A DNA stretch of 64,000 nucleotides from Nocardia miyunensis NBRC 108239 (GTDB lineage Bacteria; Actinomycetota; Actinomycetes; Mycobacteriales; Mycobacteriaceae), in assembly GCF_001613065.1 (NCBI RefSeq), contig NZ_BDBQ01000058.1, positions 29,590 to 93,589 on the forward strand, in the 5' to 3' direction. Position numbers and translations under genes: made by a program. Of the stretch, positions 44,401 through 52,760 are shown piece after piece. The notes under the pieces are model-generated. The model saw only the letters and a program-made list of their open reading frames with translations, was not told where the DNA came from and did not search any database. Each line of letters begins with the position of its first letter. Positions within the stretch are counted from its first letter, which is position 1.

Positions 44401-45984
44401 ACGGGTGAGTCCCCAGATCTGACTGCCGAACGGCGCGCCCGGCACCACCAGGGCGCGGGTGTTCGCGGCATGGTCGGCCAGCCAGTCCGCGGTCTGGGTC
44501 CAGTAGGCCGGAACCCGGTCGTACGCGCCGCGCGGGGCCAGTTTGCCGGTCCAGGCCAGCGAGGTGGACAGCGTCAGCGCGCACAGGATCAAGGCCGCGA
44601 CCGCCACCATCTTCTGACGCTCCGGATGCGCGAACGCGCTGCGCCACACCGGCATCGGCGCGGACCCCGGCAACGGAACGCGATGCAGCAGATGGGCCAG
44701 CCCGATGATGAGCGGAATCCGGATCAGCGGTTCGAGCTTGTGCACATTGCGTAGCGGCGCACCACCCGAATCGAGGAATACGCGCACCGACTCGGCGAAC
44801 GGCCCGCCCAGATCCCCGACGTATCCGGCGCAGATGCCGACCAGCCCGATCACGAGGATCAAGACGAACCGCCCCCGGTGCGGCATCGATCGCAATGCCA
44901 GCCCGGTCATCCCGGCCGCGGCCAGCAGTCCGGTCGCCAGCACCGCCGCGGGCTGCGTGACCAGCACCGCCCCCGCGATACGCTCCGGCGAGACGAACGG
45001 CGTCCAACTGTCGGTCCCGCGCAGCACCTCGCCCAGCGAAGCCCATTCGGTGGTGACACCCGAGGATTCGATGTAGTCCAGGAAGGGCGGACTCACCTTG
45101 CCGAGCACCAGCAGCGGCACCACCCACCACAGGGTCCCCAACGCCAACAGCGGAATCCACGCCCGGGTGAACCGCCACCACGCCCGATTCGGCTTGTACG
45201 AGGCCCACCAGAGCACCGCGGGCAGAAATGCCGCCGCCGTCGCGACCGCGTTCACCGACCCCATCAACGCCAGCGCCAGCGCGCTGCCCGCCGGGGAAAG
45301 CGCGCCGTAGCGGTGCCCTCGCCCTGTTGTCGGAGAGGCGGCGTCGTTCGCGCCGGCCTCGCGTCCCGGCGGTACGGCGGTCCTCGAATGGCGATGTGGG
45401 ACAAGCAGAGACGTCCGGGGTGTGCGACGTATTCCCTCGCGCACCTCGGCCACGCGTCCCAATGCCGCCGGCGCGAGCAGCACCCAGGGGGCGAGCATCA
45501 TCGGAAGCGTCTCGGAGGAGATCGATCCCAGCGTGGTCAGTACCCGTGGCGACAGGGCGAAGGCCAGTGCCGCGACGATTCGGGAACCGCGAGTGCCGAT
45601 TCCGAGCACCTCGCACAACCGCACGATGCCCCAGAATCCGGCGAGGATCAGCAGCGCCCACCAGATCCGCTGCGTCACCCAGGCGGGCAGGCCGAGCGCA
45701 TGCCCGAGGGCGAAGAAACCGCCGTGCGGAAAGAAGTAGCCGTAGGCCTGATTCTGCACCTGCCCCATGGGAGCCTGACTGCTCCACAGATGGGCGGCAC
45801 GTTGCAGGAAGCCCAGCGGATTCTGGGCGAGATCGTATTTGGTGTCGGCGACGGTCAGGCTGGGAGCCTGCAGGAAGGTCAGCAGGAATGCGCCGACCAC
45901 CGTGCCCGCGAACCAACGCCGCTCCAGCGGCGCCCTCGGATCGGACTCAGTGACGCTCGGCGACTCAGCGGCTGCCGTACTCAA
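41479..45984 (-). CDS. aftD: Arabinofuranosyltransferase AftD
   Basis: AftD is a very large GT-C glycosyltransferase that adds alpha-arabinofuranose from decaprenylphosphoryl-arabinose to arabinogalactan and lipoarabinomannan. The protein of about 1,500 residues has an N-terminal helix block, with the early loop LTVADTKYDLAQNPLGFL carrying a catalytic-type acidic residue. A long extracytoplasmic part follows with carbohydrate-binding-like repeats (for example VDGDPSTAWLSNSAEHAVGQ and ATDGDPGTSWVAP), then C-terminal helices. The M. tuberculosis protein has about 1,400 residues; extra loops lie near residue 210 and near 1,390. The start is uncertain: TTG at 45984 overlaps the DUF2613 gene and suits coupling, and no ATG or GTG lies before the first helix. 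Confidence 0.92.
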   Translation of the reverse strand: MSTAAAESPSVTESDPRAPLERRWFAGTVVGAFLLTFLQAPSLTVADTKYDLAQNPLGFLQRAAHLWSSQAPMGQVQNQAYGYFFPHGGFFALGHALGLPAWVTQRIWWALLILAGFWGIVRLCEVLGIGTRGSRIVAALAFALSPRVLTTLGSISSETLPMMLAPWVLLAPAALGRVAEVREGIRRTPRTSLLVPHRHSRTAVPPGREAGANDAASPTTGRGHRYGALSPAGSALALALMGSVNAVATAAAFLPAVLWWASYKPNRAWWRFTRAWIPLLALGTLWWVVPLLVLGKVSPPFLDYIESSGVTTEWASLGEVLRGTDSWTPFVSPERIAGAVLVTQPAAVLATGLLAAAGMTGLALRSMPHRGRFVLILVIGLVGICAGYVGDLGGPFAESVRVFLDSGGAPLRNVHKLEPLIRIPLIIGLAHLLHRVPLPGSAPMPVWRSAFAHPERQKMVAVAALILCALTLSTSLAWTGKLAPRGAYDRVPAYWTQTADWLADHAANTRALVVPGAPFGSQIWGLTRDEPLQALATTPWAVRDAIPLTPPGTIRAMDSVQRLIADGRPSAGLASTLIAQGIGILVLRNDLDPDTSRSTRPLLAHEAIEGSPGLTKVAEFGAEIVASHGKGLVSDGDLRPSYPAIEIYRVSAPHPGEQADIRSGRGAPASFPGAYTVPLNSVPVVQGGPEVLERLRRNTSVPNGPVLLSTDAARAGLSGNTTTLTDTPMDRETDFGRVDNHNSALRAPTDARRTRNLVPDYAVPGTPRVEGQWSGATITASSSAADATQLGGAAPGSSTAAAVDGDPSTAWLSNSAEHAVGQWLRMDLDHPVKAGVLQVTTSAAALGDPVGLVEVRTAHGTTAARISKPGEPVSVSLPPGLTGWMTVTAIETETGSLGGQFGISEVSLEDYSNRNAPVPVQIRHRTVLPPAPAGTQVQGWSLGQEFPGRSGCFDAPDRVRCSNGLALPAEEPGAFERTLNVPSPMDVTPRLMVRARQGPALEALLTDHERPIARGKADVGDLRGSAFAATDGDPGTSWVAPQDTVRDPAGPKPTLTLELPAPALVTGLEVTPPGGALPARPTSVAVNLGDGPQTRELDPDAPVGRPIRISLHPRVTDRIELSIATWNAVLDRTALGFDQQQPPGIAEVNVLGPDYPPPARADRPITLDCAHGPTVAVAGHIVHTTITASAHQLLTSAPVPATVCGVDAVTAADDTANDHPGSGSGTVALPPGHVDVTVAPTDLFSVDELRLSRTDLTPHPIAAPSGSRLLVLPLSNNVGWRARTADGNELNPVVADGWQQAWLLPPDAQGPITVDFPIDRWYRLAIFGGLLLLLPLIALALPRPRRWWKPSRPSSPGPDSGTQSGSNLTESSLAEGESVHRSVVDGSPEAASAQDDSAPRTWNARIPAMIGLTIAVFLISGPVAIVLAAIGFIAQWWYPRVTARVLVGVAGIGTMVSATALSTGPWRSPDGYMGGSLWVQFPALAAVVALGVAAVGGRRKG

Positions 45985-46135
45985 CGTTGTTGAGCAACGA
46001 CGACGACTGGTTGCCGCTGCGATCGATATCGGGCCGCGAATTCTGCGCCGTCGCAGCCGTGACCACGAACACCGCGACCGCACCCAGCACGGCTCCGACG
46101 ACAGCGCTCGCTACCCCGGGAACGGCAAACTTCAT
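45965..46135 (-). CDS. DUF2613 small membrane protein (Rv0236A-like)
   Basis: The 56-residue product has one hydrophobic segment (about 5-27, VPGVASAVVGAVLGAVAVFV) and a conserved C-terminus SSLLNNVEYGSR, matching M. tuberculosis Rv0236A, also located immediately upstream of aftD. The ATG at 46135 has GGGAG seven bases before it. Its end overlaps the likely aftD start by 20 bases, so it probably couples aftD translation and may act with AftD at the membrane. Its function is unknown. Confidence 0.85.
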   Translation of the reverse strand: MKFAVPGVASAVVGAVLGAVAVFVVTAATAQNSRPDIDRSGNQSSSLLNNVEYGSR

Positions 46136-46398
46136 CGCGGAACTCCCATACATCGACCCATGGCGTATCCGGGTCAACGTACCAGAGTGAAAGTAAAGTC
46201 AACTATCGGGAGTTGCATGAACCAAATACTGGATACGGTCAGCTCAGCAGCCGGAACAGGGCCTCGACGCCGGGAGTGCGTCGATCGAACAGTATTGGTC
46301 GCACTACAGAAACTCGGTTGACCATATCCCGGAGCGTTCTGAACTCGGCGGTGGTCTTGTCGAGTCCGGTGGCGGGAGTCCACCGGATCGATGTGAGA

Positions 46399-47505
46399 TC
46401 ACTCGACTCGATCGGGTGTTCTTCCGTCGACAGGGCAGTTGAGACTGCCGAGGAACGTCCGAAGCTTGGCGGTCGTCTCGTCGAGTTCGGCGCGGGGATC
46501 CGATGCGGCGACGATGCCCCCGCCGCCGAAGGCGCGCACGGTGAGTCCGTCGGCGGACAGTTCGGCGCAGCGGATCGCGACGACCCATTCACCGTCGCCG
46601 CGGGCGTCGCACCAGCCGACCGCGCCGCCGTAGAAGCCGCGGTCCTCCTCGGATTCGATGATCGCGTCCAGGGCCTGGCCGGTGGGTGTGCCGCAGACCG
46701 CTGGGGTGGGATGCAGGGCGCGGGCCAGATCGAAGGCGGTGGTGCTCGCGTCGCGGACCCGGCCGCTGATCGGCGTGGCGAGATGCCAGACCTCGTGGGT
46801 GTTGATGAGTTCCGGGGCGTCGGGGACGGTGAGTCCGCACAGCGGGGCGAGCTGCTCGCGAATCCACTCGATGACGAAGGCGTGTTCCTCGCGGTTCTTC
46901 GTGCTGGCCAGCAGCTCACGCGACCGCTCGGCGTCGACGGCGGGATCGGGATGACGCGCGATCGTCCCGGCCAGCGGACGCAACGTCACCGTCTCGCCGT
47001 GCCGGGCGACCAGGACCTCGGGCGTGGCCCCGACCAGGGTTGCCCCGGGCCGTCCGGCGGGACTCAGATCGACCGCGAAGACGTTGGCCCGCGGATGCCT
47101 GCTCAGCAGATGCGCGGCCACCACCTCCGGATCGAGCGGCTCGTCGGCCCGCACGAGCACCGAACGCGCCGCGACCACCTTGCGCAGCGGCTGCGAAGGA
47201 TCCGAGAGCTGTTCGACCAGTTTGGCCACCCGCGCGATATGCGCTGCGGGACTGGGGATTTCGCTGATCACCCGAACCTCGGGCAGCGGCGGCACCGCCG
47301 CCGGACGCCACGGCCCCGCGGTGTGCCGCGCCCGCTCGGGCACGCACAGCGCGGCGGGAGTGCGCGGATCGAACGGCAGCGCACCGACGATCAGCTCGGC
47401 GCCGCCCGCCAATTCGGCCGCCGCGGAATCCGCGTCGTCGAATGCGCGCCGAACCCCGTCGGTCCGTACGACCCCGCCTGGCTGAGCGAGCAGAAATCCG
47501 TCCAT
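46399..47505 (-). CDS. entC: Isochorismate synthase
   Basis: The enzyme converts chorismate to isochorismate, the branch to menaquinone or salicylate-type siderophores. The 368-residue protein has the chorismate-binding fold: KVVAARSVLVRAD, LVGATPEVLVARHGETV, LRPLAGTIAR, HAFVIEWIREQL, VWHLATPISGRV, PTPAVCGTPTGQALDAI, and FYGGAVGWCDARGDGEWVVAIR with the magnesium-binding glutamates nearby. GGGG just before the ATG at 47505 favours that start over 47547. It resembles M. tuberculosis EntC. No siderophore or menaquinone genes lie near, so the pathway cannot be told. Confidence 0.88.
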   Translation of the reverse strand: MDGFLLAQPGGVVRTDGVRRAFDDADSAAAELAGGAELIVGALPFDPRTPAALCVPERARHTAGPWRPAAVPPLPEVRVISEIPSPAAHIARVAKLVEQLSDPSQPLRKVVAARSVLVRADEPLDPEVVAAHLLSRHPRANVFAVDLSPAGRPGATLVGATPEVLVARHGETVTLRPLAGTIARHPDPAVDAERSRELLASTKNREEHAFVIEWIREQLAPLCGLTVPDAPELINTHEVWHLATPISGRVRDASTTAFDLARALHPTPAVCGTPTGQALDAIIESEEDRGFYGGAVGWCDARGDGEWVVAIRCAELSADGLTVRAFGGGGIVAASDPRAELDETTAKLRTFLGSLNCPVDGRTPDRVE

Positions 47506-47674
47506 AGTGCCCCGACGATAGTCCGCTGGACTCGGTGCGGAACGCATGCGGGGATGCAGGTCTCACTGTGATGCGTGGCGAACGCACATCGTGCGGGATG
47601 GCGGCCGAGGGCGCAGAAGTCGTGCGCGTGACAACGCGGTGCGCAGGAGAGCGTTGACAGCCGGGCGCGCGGTA

Positions 47675-48154
47675 TCAGGGGCATTCGGGGCGGCCCGGCG
47701 GAACCAGCAGGATCGGCCGGTGACAGTGCTTGAGCACGGCCTCGGCGACGCTCGAGTGCAGCAGCGCCCGGATGCCCGTCGCGCCGCGGGTGCCGGCGAC
47801 GATGATGTCGACGTTGAGGTCGTCGGCGACGTCCACGATGGCGTTCCAGATCGTCGAGGTGCATTCGGCGGTGCGCGGTTCGGCGTTGAGTCCCGATAGT
47901 TTGGCCAGCCGCACCCCTTCGGCATTGACCTGTCTGGCGTCGACGTAGGCGATGTCCTCGATCTCCTCGTCGGAGACCCATTCGGGCTGGACGACACCGG
48001 ACATTCCGGACAGTCGAGCGGTCTGGCGGACCATCGGCTCCCAGGCGGTGAGCACCACCGCCTTGGGTGCGGCCAGGAATCGCCCGGCGTATTCGACGGC
48101 TCGCTTGGCGTTCTCCGAGCCGTCGTAGGCGATGAGCATCAGATCGCAGGGCAT
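47675..48154 (-). CDS. Universal stress protein (UspA family)
   Basis: The single-domain Usp of 159 residues starts with LMLIAYDGSENAKRAVEYAG, has the ATP-binding loop GTRGATGIRALLHSSVAEAV (G-x2-G-x9-S/T type) and ends with CHRPILLVPPG. It should bind ATP. In mycobacteria single and tandem Usp proteins respond to hypoxia and stress, but no DosR-type site was recognised here. The start has GGGAGG five bases upstream. It stands alone, transcribed away from the coupled pair at 48505. Confidence 0.88.
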   Translation of the reverse strand: MPCDLMLIAYDGSENAKRAVEYAGRFLAAPKAVVLTAWEPMVRQTARLSGMSGVVQPEWVSDEEIEDIAYVDARQVNAEGVRLAKLSGLNAEPRTAECTSTIWNAIVDVADDLNVDIIVAGTRGATGIRALLHSSVAEAVLKHCHRPILLVPPGRPECP

Positions 48155-48504
48155 GGGGGCCTCCCGGGTTCCGGTGCCTGACTATGTGGTGAGAATACCC
48201 GCCCGTGCGGTCTGTATCAGGGATGTCAGGCCCTCTTGCCAGCGTGAACGCGCACCGGGTCGACGGCGGGGCGAAGTGATCGGTGGCCGGTTGCCCCGGG
48301 GGCGCGGTAGGGTCGGCTCGGCGAGGAGTTCGATTCCGCCGGACAACGCGAACGGTCGGTATGTCGGCGACATGCGCTTTCGTTCTGCATAATTCGCCCA
48401 CGGTTCACCGAAAGTTGCTCCGGGGCTGCCGGTTCGGGGTTTCACTTGAAATCCGGCGGCCGATCCCGTCGCCGGGAGGTGGACCATCGGAGCCGAGGTC
48501 GAAT
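48155..48504. other. Divergent intergenic region upstream of coupled pair
   Basis: This 350-base stretch lies between the Usp gene and the prim-pol-like gene. A frame open through it extends the latter upstream but has no family resemblance. No strong hairpin or operator was found. Confidence 0.45.
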
Positions 48505-48951
48505 GTGCGATCGGAACAGCTTGCAACTCCACAGGATTGGGCCGAGGCGTACAGGTCGGAGTTCGGCCTGCCGCGAGTGCATGTGACCGCACCGGGATTC
48601 GTGGTGCTGCCACTGGTCGATCAGATCGCGGCGGTGAACACGCCCGATCGACTGGGGTCCCCGATACTCGACGAACTGACCGTGCGGGGAGTGCCCGGTC
48701 CGGTGCTGGTCCGGGAACAACCGGCGCGCCGCACGTTCCTCGCGGTGTTCGATGGGTATCCGAATCTCGAATGCACCGTCCAATTGGAGCGTCACGGCGT
48801 GGATATCGGTCCTGCTCGAAGCAATGTCATCCTGCCCACCGGATTCGGCAGGCGCACCCACGAGGGGCGCTGGTGGGCTCGTCCCCCGCAGCGTGCGGAG
48901 TCACTACCGCTGCTGTCCGAGGTCGTCGAGGCGGTCATCACAATCCTGTGA
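48505..48951 (+). CDS. Small protein, possibly prim-pol-like
   Basis: The 148-residue product, from GTG 48505 with GAGG six bases upstream, starts RSEQLATPQDWAEAYRSEFG and ends NVILPTGFGRRTHEG-RWW and SLPLLSEVVEAV. This layout recalls short actinobacterial proteins annotated as bifunctional DNA primase/polymerase N-terminal-domain proteins. The active-site acidic pair of true prim-pol enzymes cannot be seen, so it may be an inactive relative or a different family. It is translationally coupled (GTGA) to the ADP-ribosylglycohydrolase gene, so the two products probably act in one process. Confidence 0.45.
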   Translation: MRSEQLATPQDWAEAYRSEFGLPRVHVTAPGFVVLPLVDQIAAVNTPDRLGSPILDELTVRGVPGPVLVREQPARRTFLAVFDGYPNLECTVQLERHGVDIGPARSNVILPTGFGRRTHEGRWWARPPQRAESLPLLSEVVEAVITIL

Positions 48952-50306
48952 ATACTTCTGTGGACATCATGGAGCCGATCGAGTCCGCCTTCTTCGGACA
49001 TCCCGAGGGCGACCCGCGCGCACTGCTGTACTTCGAATGGCTGCAACGTCGCGAATCAGGTTATGCGGTAGATGTTTTCGCCGAGGAAGTGCGCGAGCTC
49101 ACGCATACCCGGGTGCCCAATGCGGCGGCCTGCTGGCTGATGCTCGAGCGCATCGAGGCCGCGCCGCACGATCCGGGCTGGCCGTACGACGAGGCGGGCG
49201 GCGCGTCCCCGCTCGCCGCGCCGCCGCGTTCGCCGGTGCACCCGACCCATCTCTACGACCGCGTGCACGGCGGCTGGCTGGGCCGCTGCGTCGGCTGCAC
49301 GCTGGGTAAACCGCTGGAGAACGGTTTCGCCTGGTCGCCGCGGCATATCCGGGCCTATCTCGAGCGCGCCGGGGCGTATCCGCTGGCCGATTACGTCCCG
49401 GTGCTCAGTCCGATGCCGGAGGGTTATCGGCTCGCCCCGAGCTGGCCCGAGTCGGTGCGCGGCCGGATCGACGGCTGCCCGCGCGACGACGACCTGGACC
49501 ATCCGGTGCTGAGCCTGCACATGCTCGAACAGCAGGGCACCGAGTTCACCGCGGCCGACGTGGCCGCGGAATGGCTTGTGCGCCTGCCGTTTCTGCAGAC
49601 CTACACCGCCGATCGGGTGGCCTACCGCAATCTGATCGACGGTCTGGAGCCGCCCGCCACCGCGACCTACCGGAATCCGTATCGCGAGTGGATCGGCGCG
49701 ATGGTCCGCGCCGACGTCTACGGTTACGTCTGTCCCGGCGATCCGGCCCTCGCCGCCGAACTCGCCGCGCGCGACGCCTCGGTCTCGCATACCGGCAACG
49801 GCGCTTGGGCGGCGATCTGGGTGGCCGCCCTGACCGCCGCGGCCTTCACCGCCGCGACCGCTCTGGAAGCGATTCACATCGCGCAGCAGACGATTCCGGA
49901 ACACTCCCGGCTCGCCGTCGCGCTCGCACAGGTGATCGCCGATCACGAGCGCGGCATCGGCTACGACCAGGCCGTGGCCACCGTGCACGCCCGCCACGGC
50001 CATTACAGCTGGGTGCACGCGATCGGCAACGCCTGCCTCGTCGCGGTCGGATTACTCTGGGGCGAAGGCGATTTCACCCGGACCATCGGCCGCACCGTGC
50101 AGGCCGGTTGGGACACCGACTCCACCACGGCCACCGCGGGCTCGGTTGCGGGAATCCTGTTGGGAGCCAGCGCGATCCCCCCGCACTGGACCGGCCCCCT
50201 CGCCGACCGCCTGCGCACCGCCGTCTCCGGCTACGACAACGTCCGCATCTCCGACCTGGCCCGCCGAACCTTCGACCTGGCCCGCCGCCAGGTCGCCTCG
50301 GGGTAG
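48948..50306 (+). CDS. ADP-ribosylglycohydrolase family protein
   Basis: The protein of about 452 residues has an N-terminal domain of some 95 residues and then the ADP-ribosylglycohydrolase fold. DRVHGGWLGRCVGCTLGKPLE (about 99-119) opens it, DGCPRDDDLDHPVL carries the first metal aspartates, and AGWDTDSTTATAGSVAGILLGA the second set. It should cleave ADP-ribose from protein or another acceptor, using a binuclear magnesium site. The GTG at 48948 overlaps the preceding stop; ATG at 48969 is the alternative. The partner substrate and biological role are unknown; the coupled small protein upstream is the best clue. Confidence 0.85.
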   Translation: MNTSVDIMEPIESAFFGHPEGDPRALLYFEWLQRRESGYAVDVFAEEVRELTHTRVPNAAACWLMLERIEAAPHDPGWPYDEAGGASPLAAPPRSPVHPTHLYDRVHGGWLGRCVGCTLGKPLENGFAWSPRHIRAYLERAGAYPLADYVPVLSPMPEGYRLAPSWPESVRGRIDGCPRDDDLDHPVLSLHMLEQQGTEFTAADVAAEWLVRLPFLQTYTADRVAYRNLIDGLEPPATATYRNPYREWIGAMVRADVYGYVCPGDPALAAELAARDASVSHTGNGAWAAIWVAALTAAAFTAATALEAIHIAQQTIPEHSRLAVALAQVIADHERGIGYDQAVATVHARHGHYSWVHAIGNACLVAVGLLWGEGDFTRTIGRTVQAGWDTDSTTATAGSVAGILLGASAIPPHWTGPLADRLRTAVSGYDNVRISDLARRTFDLARRQVASG

Positions 50307-50665
50307 TCGCTCGCGTCCGAGTACCAGGTGCGCGAGGTCGATCGGTCGGCTCACGCATGCTGTCCGGATGTTCATTCGCGCGGACATCCGTTGTGCCCCG
50401 GTCGAATCGGCAGCGAAGAGTCCCGAGGTGCGAGGCGTTCTCGGCTGACCGGACGGCGTCCTGTGCGACGACCATCTCACTCGGTGCGGCGGGGGCGGCC
50501 GGGTGAAGTGACGGTTCAGCCGATGTGTCGAGAGCTCTGCGTATACGCCACCAGGCAAGTTGGTCCGCCGCCGAATGAGCTCCAGGGCAATGATCTTGCA
50601 CGCGCGGCGCTCATCGCCGCACCAGTCGAGCCGGACGGTGAACTGTTGTGCGGCAACAGAGCTCA
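50307..50665. other. Convergent intergenic region
   Basis: This 359-base stretch lies between the ends of the glycohydrolase and a GNAT gene. A weak 6-bp hairpin at 50642-50658 (CTGTTG / CAACAG) may terminate the GNAT transcript. Another imperfect stem, CGGATGT / ACATCCG, lies near 50365-50390. No gene is supported. Confidence 0.4.
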
Positions 50666-51187
50666 CTAGGAACGGCCCCAATCGGCCGGTGTCACATAGT
50701 GGTGCCAGCTGTCGGTGTCGAGGTGTTCGGCGCGGGACAGTCCGGCGCGTTCGGCGACGCGGTGGGAGGCGGCGTTGGTGGGCTGGATGCGGGCGATCAC
50801 CGGTAGCTCGGGCAGGTGGTTTCGGGCGTAGGCGACCACTGCGGCAGCCGCCTCGGCGGCGAAGCCCTGGCCTCGGGTAGCGGGGTCCAGCCGGTAGAAG
50901 AGGTTGAGCGCCGGGCCCGCGGGCATGGTCATCGAGCGGATTCCGCAGAAGCCGAGGATGGTGTCGTCCGCGTGCGCGCGCACCGTCCAGTAGCCGTAGC
51001 CGTGCTGCCGCCAGTGTTCGTCCCATTCGGCGTAGAGGCGTTGTGCCGCGGCGAGATCCGGGACGACCGTCACCCACGGTTCGGTGACGCCGCAGATCCG
51101 CAGGATGGCCTCGGCGTCGGCCGGGACCGGGCGGAGCAGGGCCAACCGGGTGGTCGGCACCTGCTCGCCCGTCGAGTCCGCACTCAC
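50666..51187 (-). CDS. GNAT family N-acetyltransferase (RimJ-like)
   Basis: The 173-residue acetyltransferase has LALLRPVPADAEAI at the start, GYGYWTVRAHADDTILGFCGI as central strand region, the acetyl-CoA loop TRGQGFAAEAAAAVV and the C-terminal NAASHRVAERAGL motif. This is the RimJ/RimL-like acetyltransferase_3 type, acting on protein N-termini or small amines; the target is unknown. The GTG at 51187 gives a normal length; the longer frame continuing upstream shadows fadA2. It starts 23 bases after fadA2 ends and may be cotranscribed with it. Confidence 0.82.
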   Translation of the reverse strand: MSADSTGEQVPTTRLALLRPVPADAEAILRICGVTEPWVTVVPDLAAAQRLYAEWDEHWRQHGYGYWTVRAHADDTILGFCGIRSMTMPAGPALNLFYRLDPATRGQGFAAEAAAAVVAYARNHLPELPVIARIQPTNAASHRVAERAGLSRAEHLDTDSWHHYVTPADWGRS

Positions 51188-51210
51188 GAGCGGGAGTGTA
51201 TCGAGCCGGT

Positions 51211-52536
51211 TCAGCGTTCCAGGATCGCGACCACGCCCTGCCCGCCGGCGGCGCAGATGGAGATCAGGGTGCGCCCGGATCCCTTCTCCGCCAACTGCTT
51301 CGCGGCCTGCGCGATGATCCGGCCGCCGGTCGCGGCGAACGGGTGGCCCGCGGCGAGCGAGGATCCGTTGACGTTCAGCTTGGCGCGATCGATCGACCCC
51401 AGCGCGCCGTCCAGACCGAGGCGTTCCTTGCAGTACTGATCGGACTCCCACGCCTGCAGCGTCGCCAGCACCACCGACGCGAACGCCTCGTGGATCTCGT
51501 AGAAGTCGAAGTCCTGCAAGGTGAGTCCGTTGCGGGCCAGCAGCCGCGGCACCGCGTAGGTCGGGGCCATGAGCAGACCGTCGGGGCCGTGGATGTAGTC
51601 CACCGCGGCGACCTCGCTGTCGACCAGATGCGCCAGGGGCTCGAGGTTGCGCTCGGCGGCCCACTCGTCGCTGGACAGCAGCACCGCGGACGCGCCGTCG
51701 GTGAGCGGGGTGGAGTTGCCCGCGGTCATCGTCGCGTCGCCCAGTTTGACGCCGAACACCGGCTTCAGCGTGGACAGCTTCTCGATCGTCGAACCCGGAC
51801 GCAGGTTGTCGTCGCGGGTCAGCCCGAGGAACGGGGTGACCAGATCGTCGAAGAAGCCGCGGTCGTAGGCGGCGGCCATATTGCGGTGCGAGAGGTAGGC
51901 CAGCTCGTCCTGCGCCTCGCGGGCGATGCCGAATTCCTTCGCGGTGATCGCGGCGTGCTCGCCCATCGACAGCCCCGTGCGCGGTTCGGCGTTGCGCGGG
52001 ATCTCGATGCCGACCATGCTCGGGCGCAACCGGCCGACCAGCTTGACGTAGTCGGAGTTCTTCTTGGCGCGGTTGGCGTCGAGCATCCACTCGCGCATCG
52101 ATTCGCTGACCCCGATCGGCGCGTCGGAGGTGGTGTCGGTGCCGCCGCCGACGCCGACGTCGATGCGGCCCAACGCGATTCCGTCGCCGACCGTGACGAT
52201 CGACTGCAACCCGGTGCCGCAGGCCAGCTGCAGATCGTGAGCGGGAGTGTAGGGCGACAGCTCGCTGCCCAGCACGCTCTCGCGGATCATGCCGTGCTCG
52301 CCGACGCGCTTGAGCACCGCGCCGCCGACCACCAGCCCGAGCCGCTCGCCCTGCAGGCCGAACCGGCTGACCAGACCGTTCAGCGCGGCGGTGAACATGT
52401 CCTGATTCGAGGCGTGCGCGTATTTGCCGTCGGAGCGGGCGAACGGGATCCGATTGCCGCCGAGGACGGCGACGGGACGCGCCTGCTTGGCTCCGGTGGC
52501 CGGGGCGGGGGTGGCCGAACGGGCTTTGGTTGTCAC
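51211..52536 (-). CDS. fadA2: Acetyl-CoA acetyltransferase FadA2
   Basis: This thiolase of 441 residues carries the acyl-accepting cysteine in LQLACGTGLQS (Cys106), the ExHEAF histidine loop in YEIHEAFAS, the AAGHPFAATGG motif and the second catalytic cysteine in SICAAGGQG near the C-terminus. It removes acetyl-CoA from 3-ketoacyl-CoA in beta-oxidation or condenses acetyl units. It corresponds to M. tuberculosis Rv0243, next to fabG4 and htdX, but there is a palindromic operator in the divergent gap before fabG4 (52644-52663). Alanine-rich residues 1-20 precede the fold. Confidence 0.92.
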   Translation of the reverse strand: MTTKARSATPAPATGAKQARPVAVLGGNRIPFARSDGKYAHASNQDMFTAALNGLVSRFGLQGERLGLVVGGAVLKRVGEHGMIRESVLGSELSPYTPAHDLQLACGTGLQSIVTVGDGIALGRIDVGVGGGTDTTSDAPIGVSESMREWMLDANRAKKNSDYVKLVGRLRPSMVGIEIPRNAEPRTGLSMGEHAAITAKEFGIAREAQDELAYLSHRNMAAAYDRGFFDDLVTPFLGLTRDDNLRPGSTIEKLSTLKPVFGVKLGDATMTAGNSTPLTDGASAVLLSSDEWAAERNLEPLAHLVDSEVAAVDYIHGPDGLLMAPTYAVPRLLARNGLTLQDFDFYEIHEAFASVVLATLQAWESDQYCKERLGLDGALGSIDRAKLNVNGSSLAAGHPFAATGGRIIAQAAKQLAEKGSGRTLISICAAGGQGVVAILER

Positions 52537-52643
52537 TCGAGTCTCCAGTGTCTCGTCGGGTTGGGTCGTCGGGGGATTCCGGCGCTCCCGGCCTGCCGAA
52601 GTAGCGGCGCAGTCCGGTGCCCCTTCGCTATCGGTTTACATTA

Positions 52644-52663
52644 AACTTACTCTGGAGTAAGTT
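52644..52663. promoter_or_regulatory. TetR-type operator in the fadA2/fabG4 divergent gap
   Basis: AACTTACTC and GAGTAAGTT form a perfect 9-bp palindrome with a 2-base centre, inside the AT-richer promoter region between the two divergent starts. A related site (CTTACTC-CTAG-GTAAG) lies before the tetR gene at 61206, so the TetR protein encoded there is the likely ligand. Confidence 0.65.
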
Positions 52664-52760
52664 CATTGTCGATACGTAGCCCCTGATGGATGCGACACGT
52701 CCGGTACGCCCGGGCCGGCGCGACGATGAGACACCTACGACACAAGAAAAGGTAGGAACA

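Noticed and set aside
50074..50601. Minus-strand frame at the end of the glycohydrolase gene
   Set aside because: It is largely antisense to the ADP-ribosylglycohydrolase gene, Arg/Pro-rich and lacks an initiation signal.
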